Source: Peteryoungia desertarenae (GTDB lineage Bacteria > Pseudomonadota > Alphaproteobacteria > Rhizobiales > Rhizobiaceae). From it: DNA of 64,000 nucleotides. The notes under the pieces are model-generated. The model was not told where the DNA came from. It made no database searches and was given only the letters and a program-made list of their open reading frames with translations. Shown piece after piece: positions 56,389-64,000 of the stretch (its first letter is position 1; every line of letters begins with the position of its first letter). The translations under genes were made by a program, and so were the position numbers. The stretch is from the NCBI RefSeq assembly GCF_005860795.2, contig NZ_CP058350.1:346001-410000 (forward strand), read 5' to 3'.

Positions 56389-56688
56389 ATGACTGAAGAT
56401 GAATTCAATTGGGCCAAGCCAGTGGAGTTGACGCTCCCAAGCGGTATCACCCGTCGCTTTTGCAACGCCTACGATGCACTCGACTTTCTGGACGCCGAGT
56501 GGCCGACCCGCAGAGGAGCCGCCTACGAGCGTGCCATTCGCCTGTGTCGAAACGCTCTTCGCAGCGACAAAGCCGCTGAATTATCTCGCATTGGGTTCAT
56601 CGCTGCGGCAATGGAAGCAGGGCTTGAGCAAGCAGATCCGCAGGCAGACCTGCCGCGGTTTTCTCCGAGAAGAAGAGCGGTAGCCTGA
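56389..56688 (+). CDS. DUF982 family protein
   Basis: Small protein of 99 aa with the DUF982 pattern: PVELTLPSGITRRFCNAYDALDFLDAEWPTRRGAAYERAIRLCRNALR, here in residues 11-58, then FIAAAMEAGL. The family is almost limited to Rhizobiales and has no known function. GGAGGA precedes the ATG at 56389. A GGAAC-N16-AGTT sequence upstream (56342-56366) is a weak EcfG-like candidate. Confidence 0.88.
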   Translation: MTEDEFNWAKPVELTLPSGITRRFCNAYDALDFLDAEWPTRRGAAYERAIRLCRNALRSDKAAELSRIGFIAAAMEAGLEQADPQADLPRFSPRRRAVA

Positions 56689-56717
56689 GTAACTACCGGT
56701 CCAACAAAGGTCATGCC

Positions 56718-57302
56718 ATGCTGGGAAACTGGCGACATATCTGTGTCGACATGCAGCGCATGTTTGCAGAAGACACGCCATGGCATGTTCCCTGGATGCG
56801 AAGAGCGCTTCCAGATGTAGTTGCGATAGCGGAGGCGACAACCGACCAGACAGTCTTTACGCGCTTCATTCCCCCGGCGACATCAGAGGAGGCAATAGGG
56901 GCCTGGAAGCGATACTACCAGAAATGGTGGATGATGACGCTGGAGCATTTGCCACTGGATATGCTGAATCTCGTTCCAGAACTTGTTCCCTGCGCGCGCT
57001 GCGCTCCGATGATCGACAAATCCGTTTACTCCCCTTGGACACAGCGGCAACTCCAAACACTTTTGCAAAAGTGGCATGTGGAGACCTTGATTATCACAGG
57101 AGGAGAGACCGACGTTTGCGTTATGGCGACCATTTTGGGAGCAGTTGATCTTGGCTTTCACGTGATCGTAGTTGAGGACGCAGTCTGTTCAGGTGTCGAC
57201 GATACTCATGATGCGTCGATGGAGCTCCTGAAACGGCGCTTCACATCACAGATTCAGGTCTTGCCGACATCCGACGTTCTCACCATCCTGGCGGAAGGAT
57301 AG
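56718..57302 (+). CDS. Isochorismatase-fold cysteine hydrolase
   Basis: Protein of 194 aa with the cysteine hydrolase layout: Asp in HICVDMQRMFAED near residue 11, Lys region in PMIDKSVYSPW, and the catalytic Cys in GGETDVCVMATILGAVDLGF near residue 136. Related enzymes cleave amides or ureas such as nicotinamide or N-carbamoyl compounds. It follows DUF982 by 29 bp. The substrate is not identifiable. Confidence 0.82.
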   Translation: MLGNWRHICVDMQRMFAEDTPWHVPWMRRALPDVVAIAEATTDQTVFTRFIPPATSEEAIGAWKRYYQKWWMMTLEHLPLDMLNLVPELVPCARCAPMIDKSVYSPWTQRQLQTLLQKWHVETLIITGGETDVCVMATILGAVDLGFHVIVVEDAVCSGVDDTHDASMELLKRRFTSQIQVLPTSDVLTILAEG

Positions 57303-57476
57303 TGTCCTGCGGCCTGTCCTTCTACCGGGTATTCAATAGTATAAGATTCAATCAAACATTTTCATCAACCGGATAGCACAGCTATATCTGGTTAAATCTG
57401 AATATGACGATATTCTGTCTACGGAAACTGATTCGAGATGGTTTCCATGGCTAAATGACTTAGCTAAAGGTGCAGA

Positions 57477-57722
57477 ATGAATAACCAAACTGATATCGAG
57501 ACGTGGGCAATTGCCCGCGCGCATCAGATCGTAATGCAGCATGGCGCTAATCTCGTCGTCGCCGCGCAGCATCTGGATCGCAAGAAAACTACAGCCAACA
57601 CTTATGCATTGCGTGCTGCGATCATTGAATCTCTTTTGGAAGCGATGAAGTCCGCGCCGCAGAGGTCGGAAGTACTCGATGGTGATGCTTCGCGCTCCAG
57701 ACAACGAACGATGTCCGCCTGA
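57477..57722 (+). CDS. Small hypothetical protein
   Basis: Protein of 81 aa, mainly helical and charged (TWAIARAHQIVMQHGANLVVAAQHLDRKKTTANTYALRAAIIESLLEAM, split over residues 9-57). I do not recognise it. It ends in a Ser/Arg-rich tail. It lies alone between the cysteine hydrolase and a convergent ATP-grasp gene, with a plausible AAGG before the ATG. It may be real, but support is limited to frame length and codon pattern. Confidence 0.5.
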   Translation: MNNQTDIETWAIARAHQIVMQHGANLVVAAQHLDRKKTTANTYALRAAIIESLLEAMKSAPQRSEVLDGDASRSRQRTMSA

Positions 57723-57735
57723 CCCCTAGCGTTTT

Positions 57736-58665
57736 CTATCTTCTGGTCAGCGACGGAATTGTCCAGCGGTCCCCAATGATCCTATCATATTCCGGTGGGT
57801 CAAATGCTTCATATCCTCCGCCAGGATAGAAGGTCAGTTCGCCAATATAAAGCTGATCGCCGGTGTCGAAGAAGTCGACACGAACAAAATCGATCCCCTT
57901 TCCGACCTCAGAAGCGAGTTCCACCATTTTATCCAGAAGCAACGGCCTTGGCAGCTCATGCGGACAATGGGGATAGTAGTCCGGATCATAAAACGGCAAG
58001 CGCTCCCAATGGGGCGTATAGGTTGCAGAATAGCCCTCGTTATCAATGCGTGTATCGACAATGATGTGTGAGACCTTTCCGTCGAATACAAAGCACCGGT
58101 AGTCCCAGGGAACCCCACCATCTTTTGACAGCATTTTCTCAATGACCAGCTTGCGCTGCACCTGACTATAGGCCCACTCCCTGTTGAAGCGGGCATGATC
58201 AACGGCCAGCCAGTCCTTGGTCGGATCATTGCGAAGCAGGTCGTCGATGTCGCTGCGGGTATAAAGGAATAGCCCGAGGGCACTCGCATGGTTCGGCTTG
58301 ATGACAGCCGGCAACGGTATCTTGTCCCAGTCTACCGCATGAATATCCGTCCCGGTCCAGTAGGTCGGTATCGCGTGTTCAGGCCCAATTCTGGAGGCGA
58401 TGTAGTCCTTGACCGCGATCTTGTCGACGAGCTTTCCATAAAGTGGGTTGCGATCGTAAAGCTTACGATACTGAACCTTTTCACAAAATGTCTTCGGATT
58501 ATGAATGTTAGGCCACTTTCCTTTGATGCTTAGGAACTGCAGCGGAATGAAAAGCCGATCGGGAAGAGGCCGGATCAGACGCCAGAATATCCGTTTGAGA
58601 AGATATCCGACGGAGTTCTGTTCATATCCTCCACGAAGAAACTTCTCTTTTGGTTTATCTATCAC
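57736..58665 (-). CDS. TupA-like ATP-grasp protein
   Basis: Protein of 309 aa related to the teichuronopeptide biosynthesis protein TupA. FCEKVQYRKLYDRNPLYGKLVDKIAVKDYIASRIG (split across residues 60-94) is the family N-terminal block, PAVIKPNHASALGLF starts the ATP-grasp fold, and DFVRVDFFDTGDQLYIGELTFYPGGGYE carries the metal-binding acids. It is placed with a flippase and a glycosyltransferase, so it may add an amino acid or similar group to a surface polysaccharide. Confidence 0.8.
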   Translation of the reverse strand: MIDKPKEKFLRGGYEQNSVGYLLKRIFWRLIRPLPDRLFIPLQFLSIKGKWPNIHNPKTFCEKVQYRKLYDRNPLYGKLVDKIAVKDYIASRIGPEHAIPTYWTGTDIHAVDWDKIPLPAVIKPNHASALGLFLYTRSDIDDLLRNDPTKDWLAVDHARFNREWAYSQVQRKLVIEKMLSKDGGVPWDYRCFVFDGKVSHIIVDTRIDNEGYSATYTPHWERLPFYDPDYYPHCPHELPRPLLLDKMVELASEVGKGIDFVRVDFFDTGDQLYIGELTFYPGGGYEAFDPPEYDRIIGDRWTIPSLTRR

Positions 58666-58793
58666 CGCTTGAATCCTTCCGTTTCCCTTGATGGCATCAG
58701 TTGGTCACGCGATCTTTGACGATCACCGATTAGATCCAGCTTTATAACCGGCGCGTTTAGCAACGGGTTAAAGGTTGCGGTCTATAAGATCGC

Positions 58794-60272
58794 ATGCAAA
58801 CCACGATGCGCAATTCTTTCCTTAATTTGGTGTCAGCCATAGTCTCTATGGCGAGCGGCTTCATTGCCGCTGTCGTTGTCGCCCGATTGCTGGGGGCAGA
58901 GGGTGCGGGAGTCACGGCGTTTGGATTCTGGGTTGCATCATGCGCAGCGGTCATCTTTGATCGCGGCTATCCACAAGCCATGCTGCGATTTACTGCCCAG
59001 AGCGAATCCAAAGCGGCGCAGCGGGACGTCATTCGCTCCAGCTTTCGGCGGTTCGTACCGTTAATGGTCATCGCCTTCGTTGGTGCCAGCCTTTTGTCCG
59101 TCGCAACCCATGGATGGATGCGCAGCAGTGATCTCGCGGTATGGCTGGCAATCGCCGTCCTTTTTCTTGTCTATGGGCTGTCGACCTTCTCGATATCCGC
59201 GTCTCGCGGCAGTGGCGATTTCTATCGTCCAGCGCGAAACACCATCCTTGGCAGCATCCTGTTCGTTCCCCTGTCAGCAATCGGCGCCCTGACCCTTGGG
59301 CCCGCAGGGGCGATCCTCGCGCTTGCCAGCCGATACATGCCTCAGGCGCTTCAGTTGACAACGCTGGTAGCGGCCAAACACCGTCGGGATGAGACGTCCG
59401 CAACTCCCAAAGACGAGGAATTCCGGAGTTACCGAAGACAGATGTGGATCAACGACGTGATCAGCATCATTGCACTGTCGCGTCTCGAATACCTCTTTCT
59501 CCTGCTCCTCGCGACAAAGGCCGATATGGGATATTTTGCGGTCGCGATAGCATTTGCAGGCCTTGTAGAGCAGCTTGCAATGCAGCTTTCATCTCCACTT
59601 GTCGTTACCTTCTCACCGACTTCCCGGCGCGGCGCCAATGGCGCCTGGCTCGGCGTTGCATTGCTGTTTGTTCCGATCGCTATGGGCGGAAGCGCGATCG
59701 CGCCTCTTCTCGTTCCCATGGTCTATGGGCGGGAATTTGCAGACACCGGATCGACTGCTTCCATCATGCTCCTGGCAGGAGGGGTCTCAGCGCTCCAGAT
59801 CGTTCCCTGGACCTACCTTGCAGCCAAGGGGCATGCCTTGGCCATTACCCGCGTAATGATAATTTCAGCGATCGTGACCAGCGCGACTGCACCGATCGCC
59901 ATCTTGATTGATGGCGTATATGCCTTGGCGTGGTCTCGTCTGCTTGTTGAAAGCGTGATCCTTGGGGTTCTTGTTTTCTATGCCCGAAAGATGGAGCACA
60001 TGCGACCGCCATTGCGTCAGCTAGCCAGCGTACTGATTTCCGGCCTCGCATGCTCTGTGGCGGCATCTGCCATTTGCCTCTGGCTCCCGACAGTCGCAGG
60101 CATGATTGCAGCGATGATCGTGGGCGCAGCATCCTTCCTTTTGATGTTGAAGCTGACAGGTGCAATCCCACGACATGAGCTTGCGGAACTCATTCAGTTA
60201 TTCGATGGCAAAGACCAAAGCCGCATCACCCAGCATCTCAAGACTGGCTTGCTCTGGATCAGTCGCGCGTGA
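58794..60272 (+). CDS. Polysaccharide flippase (MOP superfamily, Wzx-like)
   Basis: Integral membrane protein of 492 aa with about 12-14 helices; residues 5-30, 42-58 and 80-100 are clear first ones. The opening SFLNLVSAIVSMASGFIAAVVVARLLGAEGAGVTAFG (split into its helices) and ISIIALSRLEYLFLLLLATKADMGYFAVA are typical of polysaccharide exporters of the oligosaccharidyl-lipid flippase group. It is divergent from the TupA-like gene and convergent with the glycosyltransferase. It would move lipid-linked units across the inner membrane. Confidence 0.87.
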   Translation: MQTTMRNSFLNLVSAIVSMASGFIAAVVVARLLGAEGAGVTAFGFWVASCAAVIFDRGYPQAMLRFTAQSESKAAQRDVIRSSFRRFVPLMVIAFVGASLLSVATHGWMRSSDLAVWLAIAVLFLVYGLSTFSISASRGSGDFYRPARNTILGSILFVPLSAIGALTLGPAGAILALASRYMPQALQLTTLVAAKHRRDETSATPKDEEFRSYRRQMWINDVISIIALSRLEYLFLLLLATKADMGYFAVAIAFAGLVEQLAMQLSSPLVVTFSPTSRRGANGAWLGVALLFVPIAMGGSAIAPLLVPMVYGREFADTGSTASIMLLAGGVSALQIVPWTYLAAKGHALAITRVMIISAIVTSATAPIAILIDGVYALAWSRLLVESVILGVLVFYARKMEHMRPPLRQLASVLISGLACSVAASAICLWLPTVAGMIAAMIVGAASFLLMLKLTGAIPRHELAELIQLFDGKDQSRITQHLKTGLLWISRA

Positions 60273-60279
60273 GAATACG

Positions 60280-61422
60280 TCAGGAAACTGTCGCGAGAGA
60301 GGCCTCTGCAACGTCACACCAAGTCATGGCAGAGACGCGTAGATCATGTTTCTGCTTCAGCTCCAACGCAGTCTTGACGAGCCCTGCCCAATCATTCTGT
60401 TGGCCGCGCTGATAGCGAATCTCATTGCCGCGATTGACCGGAAGATTTGCCGGAAGAATGATCGGCAGGCCACAATAGCTGTATTGCAAGAGCTTCAAGC
60501 TCGATTCAGCGAGATAGTCTTCCCGCCCGTCCGCACGATAGGCGGCAAGACCAATATCTGCATGCCGGACAAATGGCACGATTTCGGCAAATCCCCTTTC
60601 TCCGTAAACCTTCACATTTGAAGGCACATCTTCGCTCCAGTTCAGACCAAAAAGATGAAACTGGACATCCGGCGCAGATTTGGCCAATTCACGAGTTGCC
60701 TCATGATCGAACAACATGTCACCGATTGAGACTATGTTGATGGTGCCCTGCGCATATGGCGATTGCTCGGCCCGATCAAAAAGCTGTCGATCAATGCCCT
60801 GCGGTACGAAATGAACCCGCCCACCAGGTGGCAACATCTCGCCCAGCTTCCGCGAAGGTACACACACACTATCGAAACGCGCCATCCACTGAACCTCAAT
60901 GTCGAGGAGATGCTGAGATGCGCCAACCGTCGAGAGCAGATCGCGGCAGAAATACAGAAGCTTGGCCCGCTTGTTGAGCCGCCTGACCAGAGGCAAGAAA
61001 GCTAGGGGCGTACCGCCTTCAACCACCACCACATCGGCATCTCGAATGCTGCTTGCCATGAAGTCGGGAAGCCGTGAAGCATAAAGACGGAAAACAAGCC
61101 CGGTAAAAGGCTGCGCGAATGCTCGTGATGTGCTGAAGGCGTGCACCGCTGGTAGATAGGCCCCGGCGAATAGATTGCCCTGGACTTCAACAAACGCATT
61201 TCTTTGGGCAAGCGGCAGCGTCTCAAAGCGCGAACGGCGCGTCCAGCGGCTGAGTTGGCTCAGTCCGAGGGTCGCAAAATGCACTTGATGACCGAGCCGG
61301 GCCCATTCCTGAGCGACGAAGTGAACGCTTGCCTTGCGCCCCCCATCTGCAAATACATGCGCCGTCAGAACAACAATCTTGAGCGGCGCGAGTTTTTGTT
61401 TCACCGTTTCGTCAAACACCAT
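60280..61422 (-). CDS. GumK-like glycosyltransferase (GT70)
   Basis: Transferase of 380 aa with a GT-B two-domain fold. VVLTAHVFADGGRKASVHFVAQE at the start and VEGGTPLAFLPLVRRLNKRAKLLYFCRDLLSTVGAS resemble GumK of Xanthomonas, and IGDMLFDHEAT, VKVYGERGFAEIVPFVRHADIGLAAY and SSLKLLQYSYCGLPIILP near the C-terminus align well. GumK adds glucuronate to a lipid-linked glycan; the donor here is inferred. It converges on the flippase gene by 7 bp. Confidence 0.82.
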   Translation of the reverse strand: MVFDETVKQKLAPLKIVVLTAHVFADGGRKASVHFVAQEWARLGHQVHFATLGLSQLSRWTRRSRFETLPLAQRNAFVEVQGNLFAGAYLPAVHAFSTSRAFAQPFTGLVFRLYASRLPDFMASSIRDADVVVVEGGTPLAFLPLVRRLNKRAKLLYFCRDLLSTVGASQHLLDIEVQWMARFDSVCVPSRKLGEMLPPGGRVHFVPQGIDRQLFDRAEQSPYAQGTINIVSIGDMLFDHEATRELAKSAPDVQFHLFGLNWSEDVPSNVKVYGERGFAEIVPFVRHADIGLAAYRADGREDYLAESSLKLLQYSYCGLPIILPANLPVNRGNEIRYQRGQQNDWAGLVKTALELKQKHDLRVSAMTWCDVAEASLATVS

Positions 61423-61760
61423 GCCTTAACTGTCCCTCGCCCACGTAGTTTGCCCGCCCGACACTGGCCGGCAGCGGCTGATGTACGTTTTGACGGAACC
61501 ATACCGGGAAAAATCCTAATTTTCTCCAAGGAGAACGACAGGGAACACATTGCCATACGCGTGTTTCTTGGCTTTTGTCGGTATCAGGCAGGCAAACGGA
61601 CGGAACGAGCCGCCTCACCTCGCGACAAGGGCACTCCCTCCGTCAAGGGCATTCTCTCCAAGGACTAGAAAGGTCCCGATTGCAATGGAGATAATTGTAT
61701 GTCGCTGCAGCCCCCGGTCACGCGGAGGCCGCAAGACGCATCAGAGGAAAACAGGCGCGA
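61423..61760. other. Intergenic region between GumK-like and kduI genes
   Basis: No credible gene is visible in these 338 bp. It should hold the promoter of the transferase gene, which is read leftward. The frames open here do not resemble known proteins. AAGGAG occurs at 61529-61534 without a convincing start behind it. Confidence 0.5.
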
Positions 61761-62603
61761 CTATCGAAGGTCTTCCATCGCCACCGGATCGACGTCGGTA
61801 TAGTCGACATTATCGCCGGCCATAGCCCACACGAATGAATAGTTTGACGTGCCTGCACCGGAATGAATCGACCACCCGGGCGACAGTACAGCCTCCTCAT
61901 TCTTCATCACGATATGACGCGTCTCATCCGGTTCGCCAAAGAGATGGAACACACGTGCTTTTTCAGCTAGATCGAAATAGAGGTAGACCTCCATGCGACG
62001 ATCATGAATGTGGCACGGCATGGTGTTCCAGACCGAACCCTGAGCAAGGCTGGTCATGCCAACCACCAGCTGGCAGGTTTGCAGACCTTCCGGATGAACG
62101 AATTGGAAGATCGAGCGCTCGTTACTGGTCTCTTGCGCCCCAAGATCGAGCCTTTTGGCGTTGGCAATGCCGACATGTCGGGCCGGATAGCGTGCATGGG
62201 CAGGCGCGCTGAGGAGGTAGAACCTGGCTGGATTGTCAGCGGAATCAGACGCAAAGGTCACGCTGGACCCCATTCCGGCATAGACCATGTCACGCGGCCC
62301 CGTCACAAAGCTCTCGCCATCAACAGTAACTGTGCCTGCCCCCCCGATGTTAACGGCGATCAACTCCCGGCGTGACAGGAACTCTGGCGTTCCAGTCGGC
62401 TTGATTGTTTCCAGAGCCAGCGCAGCGGAGACCGGCATGGCGCCACCCACAATCATGCGATCATAATTGGTGTAATGCAGCTGAATTCTTGAGGGTACGA
62501 ACAGTGGCGGAAGCATGAAGTTTTCACGCAACTGATCCGTTCCAAAGCCTGCGGCGGTCATCGGATCCACAGCAAAACGGTGGGTGAAATCTGTGTGCGC
62601 CAT
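61761..62603 (-). CDS. kduI: 5-dehydro-4-deoxy-D-glucuronate isomerase
   Basis: Cupin-type isomerase of 280 aa in breakdown of pectin-derived and other unsaturated uronates: it converts 5-keto-4-deoxyuronate to 2-keto-3-deoxygluconate precursor. TNYDRMIVGGAMPV, ETSNERSIFQFVHPEGLQTCQLVVGMTSL and WNTMPCHIHDRRMEVYLYF with the zinc-binding His and Glu are the family blocks. The end is PGWSIHSGAGTSNYSFVWAMAGDN. GGGAGG precedes the ATG at 62603. The AraC gene sits just upstream. Confidence 0.95.
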   Translation of the reverse strand: MAHTDFTHRFAVDPMTAAGFGTDQLRENFMLPPLFVPSRIQLHYTNYDRMIVGGAMPVSAALALETIKPTGTPEFLSRRELIAVNIGGAGTVTVDGESFVTGPRDMVYAGMGSSVTFASDSADNPARFYLLSAPAHARYPARHVGIANAKRLDLGAQETSNERSIFQFVHPEGLQTCQLVVGMTSLAQGSVWNTMPCHIHDRRMEVYLYFDLAEKARVFHLFGEPDETRHIVMKNEEAVLSPGWSIHSGAGTSNYSFVWAMAGDNVDYTDVDPVAMEDLR

Positions 62604-62713
62604 AAAACCTCCCATACATGTTAATCAAATTCATCATACATGTTGAGGCTTATGTGGCAAGTCTTTCAACACAGTTTTCACGACAAACAAAATGAACGTC
62701 CGCCGAAATGCAG

Positions 62714-63691
62714 TCACCGCTCCAAGCGCGTGAGAGGATAAACAACCTGGCCATCCTCCTCACCTCTTGGATATGCCCCTTCGCGGTTGCGGCGTTCCGC
62801 TTCCCGGTAGCCGGCCGGACTGACACCAATATAGCGCTTGAACATACGTGAAAAATAATAGGGGTCCGAATAGCCCGAAAGCGCAGCTGCCCGCTTGACG
62901 TTGCACCCTCCAGCAAGCAAGCCCATAGCCCGTTCCATCCGCTTGAACTCCTGGAACTTTTCCGGTGTCCAGCCAATACGCTTGCGAAATTCGCGCTTGA
63001 AATAGTCAGGGTTATAGGGCGCCTCCTCAAGCACGACGCGCGCAACCTCGTCGTTGAGAGGCTCGGCGCTGATGCGGCTGGCTGCCACCATCACAGCCAG
63101 TGACAGGGCGTCCGGATTGCTGACATTGCCAACCGACTGCTCGCGCCAACCTTCAAAAGCCTCCTCGATGAAGGAGATCAGGAGAACCATGAAGACATGA
63201 TGCTGCAGAAGTGTCGTGGAATAAGGGGGTGCGGTTTCCCGATAATGGGAAACCAGTTTTTCCAGCATATCCCAACGGGAAAAGCGGATGCTCCGTTTGA
63301 GCTGCATCTGCTTGATCAGATCAAGTCGACCGAAGAGGTCTACAGTAAAATGCTGAGCAACACCGGTGTAGAGCTCGCTTGACACCGCCGCTCCGACGAA
63401 GCGGGTTTCTGCGGGAAGGAGCATCGCCGATCCCGGCTCCATCCAGATCTCTTCACCCTCGACCTCATAACGTCCACGCCCCGTAAGACATATGACAAGA
63501 TCATGCACCCGATTGGACTTGTCGATTCGCCATGTACTCGAATGCTGCATCTTGATGGTAGAGCGGGTGAGCGTAAGCGCCAAAGCGTTCATCGGAATGC
63601 CAGCCAGAACTCGACCTTCAATTTCGTCCATCATTTTTCCCGTATTTGTCGATTTTGCTAGCGCATAATCCGCAAGATAGTAGTCATACAT
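62714..63691 (-). CDS. AraC family transcriptional regulator
   Basis: Protein of 325 aa with an N-terminal cupin-like effector domain (VICLTGRGRYEVEGEEIWMEPGSAMLLPAE, about residues 70-100) and C-terminal paired helix-turn-helices (APYNPDYFKREFRKRIGWTPEKF and GGCNVKRAAALSGYSDPYYFSRMFKRYIGVSPAGYREAE, about residues 230-305). It lies 110 bp upstream of kduI in the same direction and is divergent from the ABC permease. It is likely the regulator of uronate or oligogalacturonide genes. Confidence 0.9.
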   Translation of the reverse strand: MYDYYLADYALAKSTNTGKMMDEIEGRVLAGIPMNALALTLTRSTIKMQHSSTWRIDKSNRVHDLVICLTGRGRYEVEGEEIWMEPGSAMLLPAETRFVGAAVSSELYTGVAQHFTVDLFGRLDLIKQMQLKRSIRFSRWDMLEKLVSHYRETAPPYSTTLLQHHVFMVLLISFIEEAFEGWREQSVGNVSNPDALSLAVMVAASRISAEPLNDEVARVVLEEAPYNPDYFKREFRKRIGWTPEKFQEFKRMERAMGLLAGGCNVKRAAALSGYSDPYYFSRMFKRYIGVSPAGYREAERRNREGAYPRGEEDGQVVYPLTRLER

Positions 63692-63738
63692 TTGGCCGCC
63701 TGGGAATGGCCAAGGAGGAAATTGGAGGAGAACCGGGC

Positions 63739-63774
63739 ATGATACAGCTGGCAGACGGCGGTCTGCAGCGATGA
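63739..63774 (+). CDS. Possible 11-residue leader peptide
   Basis: An 11-codon ORF (MIQLADGGLQR) with GGAGGAG at 63724-63730 nine bases before its ATG. Its stop overlaps the start of the next small ORF (ATGA). It could be a leader peptide that couples translation to the ORFs downstream, or chance. Confidence 0.3.
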   Translation: MIQLADGGLQR

Positions 63775-63950
63775 CTTCTCATGCCCTGAGGATTGCCATG
63801 CTAAGACACAACAGATTTAAGTCCGTAAGCCAACAGCATGCGAACGCTGTGCCGCGTGCGGCGCATGCCACGTTCAGCTTTGAGACGACAAAGGCACATC
63901 CTGCGAGAATGCCGGTGACTGTCGTATTTGCGACGGAGCTCCACGCATGA
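63771..63950 (+). CDS. Possible small 59-aa protein before the ABC permease
   Basis: ORF of 59 aa, basic and rich in Ala, His and Thr (MTSHALRIAMLRHNRFKSVS at the start, VVFATELHA at the end). No family recognised. It begins on the stop of the 11-codon ORF and ends on the start of the permease (ATGA at both ends). The double overlap is suggestive of translational coupling, but there is no conservation evidence here. Confidence 0.35.
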   Translation: MTSHALRIAMLRHNRFKSVSQQHANAVPRAAHATFSFETTKAHPARMPVTVVFATELHA

Positions 63951-64000
63951 GTGGGGATCATCGCTTTCTCGGGCTGTTGTATCTGTCGCCGTACATAATT
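63947..64000 (+). CDS. Sugar ABC transporter permease, 5' end only
   Basis: First 18 codons (MSGDHRFLGLLYLSPYII) of a gene cut by the window end. The LLYLSPYII pattern opens the first membrane helix of MalF/UgpA-type sugar permeases. GGAG at 63935-63938 precedes the ATG. With kduI and AraC nearby, import of pectin- or rhamnogalacturonan-derived oligosaccharides is plausible. Confidence 0.65.
   Translation, partial: MSGDHRFLGLLYLSPYII

Noticed and set aside
61204..61668. 154-aa open frame on the plus strand
   Set aside because: It partly covers the GumK-like gene in antisense and runs into the intergenic gap; no ribosome-binding site or recognisable domain.

Overview
The window looks like chromosomal DNA of a Rhizobiaceae-type alphaproteobacterium. 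The signs are a PhyR-NepR-EcfG general stress response locus with GGAAC-N16/17-CGTT promoters, a fused IolC-IolJ inositol gene, a RIME-like intergenic repeat, a ScfR/PccR-type regulator beside propionyl-CoA carboxylase, and DUF982 and DUF1328 proteins. The genus cannot be fixed by reading alone. I saw no tRNA, rRNA, CRISPR array, transposase or phage module.

Layout. 0.3-13.2 kb: a peptide-type ABC transporter (binding protein and two permeases, no ATPase gene seen), an S58/P1 peptidase, a MaoC-phosphotransacylase fusion with acetate kinase, an orphan PhnM-like hydrolase, an M19 dipeptidase, and three genes fitting the non-phosphorylative L-fuconate/L-rhamnonate pathway (lactonase, SDR dehydrogenase, FAH hydrolase). 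13.3-17.8 kb: a P-loop kinase, a RHH/ParE toxin-antitoxin pair and pntAB transhydrogenase. 18-26 kb: a general stress response island with phyR, ecfG, two nepR genes, a HWE/HisKA2-type histidine kinase, a Crp-type regulator, a receiver protein and many small membrane or stress proteins. At least seven EcfG-type promoters lie here, six with exact GGAAC and CGTT boxes. 26-31.5 kb: a Rieske oxygenase split over divergent genes, a GST, a 2-hydroxyacid dehydrogenase, a 3-hydroxyisobutyryl-CoA hydrolase-like protein and a MazEF pair.

31.5-40.7 kb: propionyl-CoA assimilation, with a frameshifted scfR/pccR, pccB, a YghU-type GST, two tandem paralogous small unknown genes, pccA and methylmalonyl-CoA mutase. 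40.7-44.1 kb: a GMC oxidoreductase, a HI0933-type flavoprotein and a DUF3833 protein. 44.2-52.2 kb: myo-inositol catabolism (iolB, a small membrane protein, iolE, iolD, iolCJ, iolR, iolG) with GGAA-N6-TTCC type operators. 52.3-56.3 kb: a ThuA and Gfo/Idh pair divergent from a LacI regulator and a PfkB kinase, with two near-identical 16-bp palindromic operators between them. 56.4-57.7 kb: a DUF982 protein, a cysteine hydrolase and a small unknown. 57.7-61.4 kb: polysaccharide genes (TupA-like ATP-grasp, flippase, GumK-like transferase). 61.8-64 kb: kduI, an AraC regulator and the start of a sugar ABC permease, probably the edge of a pectin/uronate uptake region.

The best leads for something undescribed are the split Rieske oxygenase with an acylphosphatase-like partner, the tandem unknown proteins inside the pcc operon, the doubled nepR in the stress island, and a chain of overlapping tiny ORFs before the terminal ABC permease. 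Many start codons were moved downstream of the longest possible ORF on ribosome-binding-site evidence; each entry says so.
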